This document shows positions 28,791 through 37,042 of a DNA stretch of 64,000 bases, piece by piece (position 1 is the first letter of the stretch; every line of letters starts with the position of its first letter). The notes under the pieces were generated by a model. That model made no database searches. It saw nothing but the letters and a program-made list of their open reading frames with translations, and had not been told where the DNA came from. This DNA comes from Leclercia sp. LSNIH1 (GTDB taxonomy: Bacteria; Pseudomonadota; Gammaproteobacteria; Enterobacterales; Enterobacteriaceae). The position numbers and the translations under genes were made by a program. Location of the stretch: NCBI RefSeq assembly GCF_002902985.1, contig NZ_CP026167.1:1302001-1366000 (forward strand), in the 5' to 3' direction.

Positions 28791-30066
28791 TCGGCCCGCT
28801 CACGCTTTGCATAATTTTATAGAAAGGGGTAAACATCCACATATAAAGAGGACGTTCCTCCAGGAAAACCGCAGCCTGCGCCTTCAAACCATTTGAAAGC
28901 GTAAGTACTTTCCCATTATAATTAAATTCTTTATTTTTAATTTTTATAATGGCTTTATAAAGCGCTAAATCTTGCTGGTTAGAACCATTACTTACGTTGG
29001 TATATTCAGCCATCTCCTGTCTCGAGGCAGGAACTGATGAAAGCGTAAGAACTTCACCAGGGAACTGACCAAACTTATCCGCCGGGAATGCATCGTAGCG
29101 TATATTAATAATATCCCCTTTCTTAATGTAGGGGATTGCGTTATTTGGCAACCAAATTATTAGGTAATATTCAATGTTTCCTGTCGGTTTAATTTGCGCA
29201 AGACTGCTGCCATTTTCAACCATCTGGCCTTTAGTAACGGCCAAAGATTCTATTTTACCATCGATTGTTGCTTTGATAATAATATTGCCATTTGCATTTG
29301 ACTCTACTAATTGGTTTTTAAAATCATTTATTTGATTGTTCTGGCCAGAAATTTGATTGTCAAAGTCGGCCGCTTTAGTAACTTTATCACTGTTCGCTTG
29401 TGTAAGCTGAGTTTCAAGCTGCATTTTTTGACTAACAAGAGACTGATAAGCGCTTTGTTGCTGAAAGTATAACGAATGTTGATAGTTATATTGGTCTTTT
29501 GTAATCAATCCATCTTTAAGATACTTATCGTAGCTGGCCAGGTTAGTATGCATTTTATTTAACCCTGCCTGAGTGTTTATCAACATGCGGCTAGTTTCTT
29601 CCAGTGAATCTTTTATAGTTGCAATTTGTTTTTCGATGGCACGCAATGTTTCTGATTTGTTATGCGAAAGTTTGCTAATTATATTTTCCGCATTCGCTAT
29701 TTTTTGATCAATAACTTCGATCTGCGCAGTATTTACGTTACCATTAATGGTGCTACGCGAAATGTCCAGTTTATAAAGCGGCTGTCCTTTATTTACAATT
29801 TCGCCCACTTTGACATACTGATTAACAACAAAACCTTGCTGAGGAGCAAAGACGTTAACAGAGTGAGGGAGAGTGATAACTTCACCTCGAACATCAATAC
29901 GTTGGGTAAAGGAGCAAAAAATAAGTGACAAAACAAGTACAGCAATAAAAGTAAAAGCCAGTAGAGTGACTATCCAGGCTGGCATTCCTGCTAATAGTAA
30001 TGCCTTTCCTTTCCAGTGATTTTTTTTATATTCAATCGCTTCCCTGCGATAAATTTTTCTCAGCAT
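28780..30066 (-). CDS. HlyD-family periplasmic adaptor (CvaA/MchE-like)
   Basis: 428 residues from the ATG at 30066; a GTG three codons earlier is possible. It has a cytoplasmic N-terminus, one membrane helix (about 29-52, IVTLLAFTFIAVLVLSLIF) and a lipoyl-like half (VFAPQQGFVVNQYVKVGEIVNKGQPL). A long coiled-coil hairpin covers about 115-250, and a beta-barrel domain ends near the C-terminus. It links the inner-membrane ABC exporter to TolC for type I secretion. It lies between the peptide gene and the exporter gene, separated from the peptide gene by a hairpin. Confidence 0.92.
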   Translation of the reverse strand: MLRKIYRREAIEYKKNHWKGKALLLAGMPAWIVTLLAFTFIAVLVLSLIFCSFTQRIDVRGEVITLPHSVNVFAPQQGFVVNQYVKVGEIVNKGQPLYKLDISRSTINGNVNTAQIEVIDQKIANAENIISKLSHNKSETLRAIEKQIATIKDSLEETSRMLINTQAGLNKMHTNLASYDKYLKDGLITKDQYNYQHSLYFQQQSAYQSLVSQKMQLETQLTQANSDKVTKAADFDNQISGQNNQINDFKNQLVESNANGNIIIKATIDGKIESLAVTKGQMVENGSSLAQIKPTGNIEYYLIIWLPNNAIPYIKKGDIINIRYDAFPADKFGQFPGEVLTLSSVPASRQEMAEYTNVSNGSNQQDLALYKAIIKIKNKEFNYNGKVLTLSNGLKAQAAVFLEERPLYMWMFTPFYKIMQSVSGPIDE

Positions 30067-30095
30067 AACTACCACTTATTTCTGCTTTAGTAATA

Positions 30096-30117
30096 AAGGC
30101 CTGAATTATCAGGCCTT
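30096..30117 (-). terminator. Attenuator-like hairpin between peptide gene and exporter genes
   Basis: A perfect 9-bp stem AAGGCCTGA / TCAGGCCTT with a four-base loop is followed on the minus strand by TTATTACTAAAG. It lies 55 bases after the peptide stop. Partial termination would give more peptide mRNA than exporter mRNA. Confidence 0.65.
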
Positions 30118-30171
30118 ATTTAAGTATAAAAGGATTTATACTATTTTTTTATATAACCATTCGGTTATACA

Positions 30172-30537
30172 TTAGCTCCATGGAGCGAAGGTTCCACTAA
30201 AGAAACCGTTAGCGCCCGCAGAAGATTGCTCTAAAGCAAAATCCCAACCGCCCATGGCGCCATAAATAGCGCCGCCAATGGCACCGACTACCAGACCCCA
30301 AATCATCCCAACACCCTGACCAGCTGCGCCAACGCCAAGCAGACCACCGCCGTTACCGCCCTGGGAGCCGCCAATGATTGAGCCATACATAGCAAATGCT
30401 GCTCCAGTAATTAAACCGGAGGCAACCGCTTCAAAACCGTTGCTCACAACACTGGTAATTGCTGAGCCGAGAGAAGAAAAATCCCAGGAATAGCCACCAG
30501 AGATAGCTTCCATTTCAAATGTAGTTAAATTTTGCAT
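30172..30537 (-). CDS. Double-glycine-leader, glycine-rich peptide (class II microcin candidate)
   Basis: 121 residues from the ATG at 30537, preceded by AAAGGA at six to eight bases; the longer frame to 30636 starts with TTG and lacks such a site. The leader MQNLTTFEMEAISGG is a typical 15-residue double-glycine leader for C39 exporters. The predicted mature peptide is 106 residues, has no Cys, and is rich in Gly/Ala with small-xxx-small patterns in two hydrophobic segments (LITGAAFAMYGSIIGG and GMIWGLVVGAIGGAIYGAMGG) joined by SQGGNGGG. The tail is NGFFSGTFAPWS. This fits a pore-forming unmodified microcin or bacteriocin. It lacks the Ser-rich C-terminus of siderophore microcins. I do not recognise a named member. 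Confidence 0.8.
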   Translation of the reverse strand: MQNLTTFEMEAISGGYSWDFSSLGSAITSVVSNGFEAVASGLITGAAFAMYGSIIGGSQGGNGGGLLGVGAAGQGVGMIWGLVVGAIGGAIYGAMGGWDFALEQSSAGANGFFSGTFAPWS

Positions 30538-30680
30538 GTTTAATCCTTTAAGTGGTATGTCAAAATATATTTCTTTTAGGCCATTCACTAATAACTGACC
30601 TGCTGAAAATATAACTTTTACTATGAGGTTGAGCAACTAAATTAAATATTAAGATATAATTAAATGGTCGTTTGTTTTCT

Positions 30681-30713
30681 AAAAAAAAAGAGATTTTCAC
30701 AATCTCTTTTTTT
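30681..30713. terminator. Bidirectional terminator after the fimbrial operon
   Basis: An A-run, the stem AAAGAGATT / AATCTCTTT with loop TTCAC, and a T-run form a symmetric terminator just past the adhesin stop at 30728. It insulates the microcin promoter from fimbrial transcription. Confidence 0.85.
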
Positions 30714-30727
30714 AATTTTGGATCTGT

Positions 30728-31744
30728 TTACTCTTCTTGAATGACAACTTCTAGTATAGCTTTTACATTTCCTGTGGTGATTTCGTTGATATTGCTGCTC
30801 GATCTATAATAGTCTGCTGTAAAGGCAAAGGATTGAGATGTTGTTACATTATTAATATAGTATTTATCCATATCATAAAAAACGATTGGTTTGTTATCTT
30901 TTTTGAAAATAATGCCTACATTACTTGCTGCATTGGCACCAGTTAACATATTATCAATGATGCCATCACCATATGCGCTGGTTCCTGTTATGGGGTTGAA
31001 CCAATAGGTTACTTTGTTACCCAGCGCGTTTGCTGGACAAAGTATATTCATAGTAATCGTTTTTTGAGCCGGAGTTATTCCTCCTCTTGATACTGATAGA
31101 AGTGTATTTTTTTCAATTCTATTTAGTGTTACCTGACTTGAGCCTGCAACTGATATATCACATGAGCTATCTTTAAAAGTGATATTACTGATTTTAACAT
31201 TTGCGTTGACTAAAGTCCTCTCTGCAGGTTTTGGGTTAGTGACTAAATTGCCAACAGAGAAATTGATTGATGCATCAGCACTTGTTCCAGATATGTCAAT
31301 AACAGATTTGGTTTTTATCAACCAAATCGTTATAAATTCATAATCATTATTAGACTTTTCGATCGGTACTATCGTTGATCCCACAACTGCAGGTTTTACC
31401 GAACCATTTTTGCTGGCTAAAATATCTGAAACCTGAAAACCGATGCCGTCAATACCGGTCGCATATACGGGCTTCCCTTGTAATCCAGTAACGCCCGGCA
31501 CTTCAGGGGCGGTAGATGAAATTATATACTGATCACCCAAGACCTTACTACACGAGAAAGTTTTATAATGTCCAGTACCAAATTTCTTGCTGAATAATAC
31601 CGAACCAACCGGAATAGATGGGTCGGTCGCTATTTTAGGCGATATGGAAAGGGTTAATAATTTGCTGCTGCCGTCATAAGTACACTTTGCCATAGCATCG
31701 CTATAACAAAATATAATTCCCAAAAAAAATAATACTTTCTTCAT
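30728..31744 (-). CDS. Two-domain fimbrial tip adhesin (FimH-like)
   Basis: 338 residues from the ATG at 31744, which follows AAGGGAG and starts a clear signal peptide (KKVLFFLGIIFCYSDAMA, cleavage before KCTYDG). The frame is open to 31777 but that part overlaps the usher gene. The N-terminal ~170 residues would be the lectin domain. The C-terminal ~150 have the pilin pattern: Cys pair (SCDISVAG ... ILCPANAL), MLTGANAASNVGIIFKK, and the terminal strand VKAILEVVIQEE used for chaperone and donor-strand contact. Placed last after pilin, chaperone and usher, as FimH-type adhesins are. The receptor is unknown. Confidence 0.82.
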   Translation of the reverse strand: MKKVLFFLGIIFCYSDAMAKCTYDGSSKLLTLSISPKIATDPSIPVGSVLFSKKFGTGHYKTFSCSKVLGDQYIISSTAPEVPGVTGLQGKPVYATGIDGIGFQVSDILASKNGSVKPAVVGSTIVPIEKSNNDYEFITIWLIKTKSVIDISGTSADASINFSVGNLVTNPKPAERTLVNANVKISNITFKDSSCDISVAGSSQVTLNRIEKNTLLSVSRGGITPAQKTITMNILCPANALGNKVTYWFNPITGTSAYGDGIIDNMLTGANAASNVGIIFKKDNKPIVFYDMDKYYINNVTTSQSFAFTADYYRSSSNINEITTGNVKAILEVVIQEE

Positions 31745-31767
31745 AAATTCAACTCCCTTGAAAGTCA

Positions 31768-34317
31768 TTAGCGGCATATGGCATCAATTTGATTAACTCC
31801 ACTGACACCCTCTTCCCTTGCCGATAAATCAAATGATGCACGGCATTGCTGAGCGGTGCTTTCTCCCCACTTGACATCGAGAATACCGGTTTGCTTAAGG
31901 CCAGAAAAGTAAACCATGCCAGCATCACCCACTATGTTAGTTTGCTTGCTAATATCATTTAACAACAATGCAATGGCACCAAAAGGAACGTTTTTACCAT
32001 CATTTGTTTTAAGATGGATAAAAGCACGCTGCCCAATTTTTCCTGAATAATTTGTGCGCACTATAGCTCCGCGGGTGGGTACCACCGTTTGAGTTGTTTC
32101 CGGTAATTCCATATTATCAGCCAACGTTGAGCTATCCAGCGTAATATCAGTCCGGCGGTAAGGCGTTACATATGGAACAATTGCATAGCCGCGATAATCT
32201 GTAGAAATGGTGGCATCGTTAGTCAGTTTTACATCATTTAACCCAGGTGCTTTTACCAGAACTGCAGCGTCGGTTATATTCTGACCAAAAGTGAGGCCAT
32301 CAGCATGGGCAATAACGCTTCCGCTGGCACCATAATCAATACGCTGACTATTACGATTATAGCTATAACCCGCGTTAATACTACCTCGTGAGCCGTTATA
32401 GGTTGCGCGCATATCGCCGCTATAGTAATCCTCTCGGTTGCTGTACCCCTGCTGAATACTCCACTCCAGGCTATCATTTTCGAGCCCGATACCACCGATA
32501 GCGACAGATTGATCAGTTGAGCCGGGATTACTGTTGGTTAACTGATAGCTGGTATAGGTGCCAGGCAGCCAGTTACTCAGAGGAACAGTTACTGTCAGAT
32601 TTACCCGCTGGTCGTCCTGAGCATCTTTGCCTGAACTGTTGCCATTCCAGGTATAGCGGTTATAACTGTAACCGAGATAATAAGTAATGCTGTTCCAGCC
32701 ACCGTTATAGCCGATGCTTATCGATTTGTTGGTGCGCTTATTATCCCAATAATCTTCAATAAGTCCGCTGATTGATAAACTTCCCAGGCCTTTTCCTAAG
32801 TTTTGGTTTACTGTCAAATTTGTTCTGTTGCGCAGTGCGCGGCCAGCTGAGTAGCTACCGTCATTAGAATAGGTATCCAGCACATCAGTTAATGTATTGA
32901 AACCTTTTGTAGAGTAACGATAACCCGCAATGGTAATGTTAGTCCCTGTTTCAATAATGTTTTTACCGTAGCGTACCCGCCAAGATTGCCCGGATGTTTT
33001 TTCCTGGTCGCGTTTTTTTGACCATGCCTGGATAACATCCACAGAGATGGCACCGAGATCGCCAAGATTATAACCAAGGCCTGCTGAAATGGACTGGTAA
33101 TGTGAAGAGAACTGGGTTCCCCCATAAACTGTTGTACTACTGGTCGCCCCATAGCTGGCCGTGGCTTGGGTAAACGGTGTTTCATCAACACTGTTATCGT
33201 AGGGACGGTATTTACCTGAGGTAATTTCATACTCAACTTGTTTTTCACGAAGCATCAGCGGGAGCGTCGCAAATGGCACGACAAAGTTTTGTGTTGTACC
33301 ATCGGATTCTTCGACAGTGACATAGAGATCGCCGCTACCACCGCTGGGGTACATGTCGGTAATCTCGAAAGCTCCAGGTGCGACGTAAGTCTGATACACC
33401 TGGTAGCCGTTCTGTTTAATCACCACACGGGCATTGGTTTTTGCGATACCGCGTACGATCGGCGCATAACCACGCATACTTTCTGGTAGCATGCTGGTAT
33501 CTGTCGCTAATTGCAGGCCTGTAAAGGGAACGCTATCAAAAATGTTAGACAGTGAAGAGCTTTCCCCGATTACCAGATTACTGTTAAGTGAACGGATACT
33601 GCGTTGCATATAAAGATAGGCAGAATCCCAGGCTCCCTCATCACTACGGGTTTTATTCCAGGTACTGAGATTGCGGATACGCCATGCCCCTACATTCAGC
33701 CCGGACTGTAGGTTCAGGCTATAATATTCATCCTTGGACTCAAGATCCTCTGAACCGCTGAACTGATAATTCACCAGCAGCGCATTGATGCCGTCATCAA
33801 ATTGCTCTGGAGGTATATATCCCTGAGCGGTTGTAGACATCGCAGCCTGGGGGATCGAAATATTAAGCCGCTGTGTTGCAAAGTCGAATACGGTTTCAGT
33901 ATCAGGAATTACATTAAGGTTGGCGCACCCTTGCTTATTTTCCTGTAAAGCGGGAAATGAACTCACTTTGACGCCATACCTGGATAACATCTCCAGGCTT
34001 AAACAAGGGGCAAGTTTAAGTTGGTCGTCATTAGCGTTGGCATTGCTGTCAATAACAAAATTAATGCTTTTTGTCTCAAGGTAACGACCATTAAAGATGA
34101 TATCTACACGGTACTCCCCTGGTGCCTGGGCATGTCTGTTCTGAAAAACTGATAAATCTGGAATATCTAAGGGACTGCCATTATTTGCAGAGTTAATAAA
34201 TGCGGGATCAAAGAAATCGCGTGCATATGCCTTATTGTTTAATTCGTGGTACAACGCACAAAGCATTGCCAAACACAGAGTTGATAACTTTAATAGCCCT
34301 TTATTTTTATTTTTCAT
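31768..34317 (-). CDS. Fimbrial outer-membrane usher (FimD family)
   Basis: 849 residues from the ATG at 34317, chosen for the AAAAGGGA upstream and the signal peptide that follows; an in-frame ATG at 34344 is poorly preceded. The N-terminal domain shows the usher hallmark FDPAFINSANNG...DIPDLSVF and YRVDIIFNGRYLETKSINF. A 24-strand barrel with plug region follows (AYAPIVRGIAKTNARVVIKQNGYQVYQTYVAPGAFEI). The C-terminal domains end in a paired-Cys segment (QQCRASFDLS ... IDAICR). It forms the pore through which chaperone-subunit complexes are assembled. It lies 30 bases after the chaperone gene. Confidence 0.95.
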   Translation of the reverse strand: MKNKNKGLLKLSTLCLAMLCALYHELNNKAYARDFFDPAFINSANNGSPLDIPDLSVFQNRHAQAPGEYRVDIIFNGRYLETKSINFVIDSNANANDDQLKLAPCLSLEMLSRYGVKVSSFPALQENKQGCANLNVIPDTETVFDFATQRLNISIPQAAMSTTAQGYIPPEQFDDGINALLVNYQFSGSEDLESKDEYYSLNLQSGLNVGAWRIRNLSTWNKTRSDEGAWDSAYLYMQRSIRSLNSNLVIGESSSLSNIFDSVPFTGLQLATDTSMLPESMRGYAPIVRGIAKTNARVVIKQNGYQVYQTYVAPGAFEITDMYPSGGSGDLYVTVEESDGTTQNFVVPFATLPLMLREKQVEYEITSGKYRPYDNSVDETPFTQATASYGATSSTTVYGGTQFSSHYQSISAGLGYNLGDLGAISVDVIQAWSKKRDQEKTSGQSWRVRYGKNIIETGTNITIAGYRYSTKGFNTLTDVLDTYSNDGSYSAGRALRNRTNLTVNQNLGKGLGSLSISGLIEDYWDNKRTNKSISIGYNGGWNSITYYLGYSYNRYTWNGNSSGKDAQDDQRVNLTVTVPLSNWLPGTYTSYQLTNSNPGSTDQSVAIGGIGLENDSLEWSIQQGYSNREDYYSGDMRATYNGSRGSINAGYSYNRNSQRIDYGASGSVIAHADGLTFGQNITDAAVLVKAPGLNDVKLTNDATISTDYRGYAIVPYVTPYRRTDITLDSSTLADNMELPETTQTVVPTRGAIVRTNYSGKIGQRAFIHLKTNDGKNVPFGAIALLLNDISKQTNIVGDAGMVYFSGLKQTGILDVKWGESTAQQCRASFDLSAREEGVSGVNQIDAICR

Positions 34318-34347
34318 AGACACATCCCTTTTTATTGCTAACATCTA

Positions 34348-35034
34348 TCACAAAGGTGAAGAGTATAAAGATCCTGCTCCGCCATAATCATTTACTATCT
34401 TCCAGCTAATACTGGATGCATTGATGTCTTTAATATCAATTTTCTTAGTCGAGAATGGCGATATTGTTCTCACATCAAGGTTTATATCTGTATTTCCAAG
34501 CTTAACCATATTAAAGTAGTAAAAAAATGGAGTAGGATTCTTAAGCGTTATGGTTTTACCGGACTTACGCCATTCCAGTTTTTTTGCTTCAGTGTTCGGC
34601 GATAAACTATTTATTGATTTCGGCCGATAAATGAGGCGCATACGATGACGAACTGCAAGCTGAATGGTGTTATTATTAGCATAGGTATTATCAGAAGGGG
34701 GAATCGCCATCACGTTGAAAAAGAATAAAGATTCGCGGTCATCTGGTGCATCAACTTTAGTTGTAGCAAAAAGACGTACCGTATTTTGCTGTTTAGCTTC
34801 CAGACGAAACAACGGAGGAGTGGCTAGAAATGAAGGTGATTTCCCTGCCGGAGTCTCAACCCATGATTTAATTAAATAAGGCATGTCATCTTTGTTTTCA
34901 ATTTGTGCGGTGATTTCACGCGAACCTTCTTTGTAAAGATAGCGAGTTGACTCAATTACAATGCCAGCATGAGCGAGATTACTTACTAATAATGTGCACG
35001 CCAGGTTAACGATAAATAGAATAGTTCTGAGCAT
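34348..35034 (-). CDS. Periplasmic fimbrial chaperone (PapD/FimC family)
   Basis: 228 residues with a signal peptide (cleaved after LAHA). The two immunoglobulin-like domains are visible: GIVIESTRYLYKEGSREI with the conserved Arg of the subunit-binding cleft, ESLFFFNVMAIPPSD in the G1-strand region, and a C-terminal LKNPTPFFYYFNMVKLG and PFSTKKIDI. It caps fimbrial subunits in the periplasm and hands them to the usher. It is the second gene of the operon, 56 bases after the pilin gene. Confidence 0.95.
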   Translation of the reverse strand: MLRTILFIVNLACTLLVSNLAHAGIVIESTRYLYKEGSREITAQIENKDDMPYLIKSWVETPAGKSPSFLATPPLFRLEAKQQNTVRLFATTKVDAPDDRESLFFFNVMAIPPSDNTYANNNTIQLAVRHRMRLIYRPKSINSLSPNTEAKKLEWRKSGKTITLKNPTPFFYYFNMVKLGNTDINLDVRTISPFSTKKIDIKDINASSISWKIVNDYGGAGSLYSSPL

Positions 35035-35090
35035 ACGGATTTCTCAAACAGAGAGAGCCTGAGCGCATACGCCCAAGCTCTAAAAGGATA

Positions 35091-35660
35091 TTACTTGGTG
35101 GTGTAATCGATAGTAAAGGTTGCTACACCTTTAACCGGACCTTCAGTGACAGAAGTTGTTGAGTTAACTTTTACATAACCGGTGGTATAGTTCAAATAGG
35201 TCACTTTACCAGCCGTGTAAGATTCATTCATAACATTACCATCGAAGGATACGCGGGAACCATCGCTAACCTTCTGAATACCAATGCCGATACCAGCAGC
35301 GCCGTTTTCTGCAATATTGTCCAGGATGTCAGCGCTTGAACTGGTAGTACCGGTTACGGCAACGGTCAGGCCATTTACGTTGGAAGCATTCGAGCTGCCC
35401 AGAGCACAGTCTTTAACTTCAAAACCGAACTTCTGTGCTTTAAACAGAGTATTTGCTGCCTGTCCATTTGCTTCACTTGTGGTGACAGTAGCCAGACGAA
35501 CAATACCGTTGTTCAGGGTACCAGTCGGAGTCACGACGCAAGAAGTAGAGGAGTCAGAAACTTCACCAAGAACAGTCACTTCTGCATTGTTAATTGCCAG
35601 AGCCTGTGCGCTTACAACTGCAGAAGCAGCAACCATTACAGCTACGATTGTTTTTTTCAT
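35091..35660 (-). CDS. Major fimbrial subunit (FimA-like pilin)
   Basis: 189 residues. The signal peptide KKTIVAVMVAASAVVSAQALA is followed by a mature N-terminal extension (NNAEVTVLGEVSDSS) for donor-strand exchange. The disulfide Cys pair is in SSTSCVVTPTGTL and EVKDCALGSS. The C-terminal beta-zipper is GVATFTIDYTTK. It is the first gene of the four-gene operon, directly downstream of the A+T-rich control region. No separate minor pilins (FimF/FimG-like) are present, so the tip is probably only the adhesin. Confidence 0.92.
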   Translation of the reverse strand: MKKTIVAVMVAASAVVSAQALAINNAEVTVLGEVSDSSTSCVVTPTGTLNNGIVRLATVTTSEANGQAANTLFKAQKFGFEVKDCALGSSNASNVNGLTVAVTGTTSSSADILDNIAENGAAGIGIGIQKVSDGSRVSFDGNVMNESYTAGKVTYLNYTTGYVKVNSTTSVTEGPVKGVATFTIDYTTK

Positions 35661-36145
35661 TTGTTTAATCCATTTAAAAGTACTAGGGTCCTAAATAGTT
35701 GCCAGCCTTACGGTTATCGTTATTAAGATAATAACTAATACTAATAACAATTTTTATTAATACTAACGTGGTTGACACTATAGTTACTTGCTTGCCATTC
35801 CATAAAGCACAAATCGTGTTCGAAACACGTATACTGTTGCCCGGTGGAAGCTACATAAATTAAAAATGTTCTCTCCAAAAAAAGCATGTGAATGTTTCAT
35901 CATTTTACTTTCGCAATGGTGATTCATATTGTGTTTAGCCAAGGTGAAGAAGGAGATGGTTAATGTGAAATCAGAATTATCATTTTTATCTGGATGTGAT
36001 AATCTTCATTCATATAAGCCAAAGCACATGCACCTGGTGTTTAAAGTATCTTTTTTCAAAGAGTTATGCATCTATCATGGTTCATGTTTATGGTTTTTGG
36101 TGATGTATTGTTATTTTGCATAAATAAAGGGTAGGGAGATTCTTT
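35661..36145. promoter_or_regulatory. A+T-rich control region between fimbrial operon and its putative regulator
   Basis: 485 bases with no convincing gene; a 64-codon open frame from 35929 begins with TTG and is Cys/Phe/Lys-rich without family features. It must hold the divergent promoters for the pilin and the ToxR-like gene. Visible are a compact palindrome CGTGTT-CGA-AACACG at 35815-35829 (operator candidate), a TTGACA at 35772-35777, and long A/T tracts that could bind H-NS. No inverted repeats or recombinase gene typical of fim phase switches were seen. Confidence 0.5.
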
Positions 36146-36709
36146 ATGTTATTCAATTCTTACATGATAAATGATAAAGTTATATTTAATGTGAATAAGA
36201 GTGAACTTCAGTCATTAACGGATAATGGTGTTACGGTGACCTTAAATGCGCCTACAGCGCGATGTTTGCAGCTATTACTTGATAGTTCCGGAAAAGTGAT
36301 TTCGCGTGAGAAATTTTTGGATGAGGTTTGGAATGCGAGAGGAGTGGTGGTTTCAGAAAATACGTTTTACCAAAACATTTCACTCCTCAGGAAATCTTTA
36401 ATCAGAGCCGGGCTCAATAACGAAATAATTATAACGGTAAGAAGACGTGGTTTTGTTATTTCTGAAGGAACGGTAATCAAAATGCTTCCTCCAGACGAGA
36501 AGGCAAGTTCTGGGGATCAAATTCTTCATAAGAGAATTATTCAGGATGTAAATAAAAGTCAGTTGCTAGCAATACAAACGGGATTACCAAAGAAAAAAAT
36601 GGAGGGTTATTCATATAATATATCAAAGCTTTCAGTAAAACTGTCATTTTTAACACTTGTATTAATGGGGTTTATGACAGTAGCTAATATAATAATATTT
36701 TTCATTTAA
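36146..36709 (+). CDS. ToxR/CadC-like membrane-anchored winged-helix regulator
   Basis: 187 residues; GGGAG seven bases before the ATG. The N-terminal OmpR/ToxR-type winged helix (about 10-105) is recognisable from LNAPTARCLQLLLDSSGKVISREKFLDEVW and ENTFYQNISLLRKSL followed by IITVRRRGFVIS. A linker follows, then one C-terminal membrane helix (about 167-187, LSFLTLVLMGFMTVANIIIFF) with practically no periplasmic domain. It is transcribed away from the fimbrial operon and probably controls it. Such short one-helix versions are common next to fimbrial operons. No sensing domain is visible. Confidence 0.82.
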   Translation: MLFNSYMINDKVIFNVNKSELQSLTDNGVTVTLNAPTARCLQLLLDSSGKVISREKFLDEVWNARGVVVSENTFYQNISLLRKSLIRAGLNNEIIITVRRRGFVISEGTVIKMLPPDEKASSGDQILHKRIIQDVNKSQLLAIQTGLPKKKMEGYSYNISKLSVKLSFLTLVLMGFMTVANIIIFFI

Positions 36710-36844
36710 ATGAAGGGGGAATGATTTTATAGAAGCTTGTGAGGATCTTTTTTATTATTTATCCCAAGTGTTAATGTGACTGTTTTAAAAACCCAAAGCA
36801 TGAGATCCCGCTTTTTAACGGGGTGGAGCGTGCGTCGGATGGTG

Positions 36845-36979
36845 TTACGTTTGAGGCTGCAGGTTGTGGGAGTGCACTTTCTTACTATTGCCTATTAGTG
36901 CAAACCCCAATTCCGAACCTTTCATAAACTTTTTTGCTGAAGTGAAGATAGCATCAACGGATATTGCCCACTGTTTCAT
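36845..36979 (-). CDS. Possible small protein of 44 residues
   Basis: ATG at 36979 with AAGGA eight bases upstream; stop TAA at 36847-36845. The product begins MKQWAISVDAIFTSAKKFM and includes GSELGFALIGNSKK; it resembles no family I know. It is downstream of epmB on the same strand, beyond a hairpin. It could be a remnant of a larger lost gene or a real small protein. Low certainty. Confidence 0.25.
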   Translation of the reverse strand: MKQWAISVDAIFTSAKKFMKGSELGFALIGNSKKVHSHNLQPQT

Positions 36980-37009
36980 ATGATGGGTCCTTTTTAATAA
37001 TATTCAGCC

Positions 37010-37042
37010 AGCCCCCATACTTCTGAAAGGAGATAGGGGGCT
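37010..37042 (-). terminator. Possible epmB terminator
   Basis: The stem AGCCCCC / GGGGGCT lies about 30 bases past the epmB stop. The following minus-strand sequence is A/T-rich but without a clean T-run. Confidence 0.5.

Noticed and set aside
30538..30636. N-terminal extension of the microcin-like peptide to 154 residues
   Set aside because: Begins with TTG without a good ribosome-binding site; the double-glycine leader starts at the ATG at 30537 with AAAGGA upstream.
35929..36123. 64-codon open frame upstream of the ToxR-like regulator
   Set aside because: TTG start, no good ribosome-binding site, no domain features; lies in A+T-rich control DNA.
35661..36145. fim-type invertible promoter
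   Set aside because: No pair of matching inverted repeats flanking the promoter and no tyrosine recombinase gene nearby.
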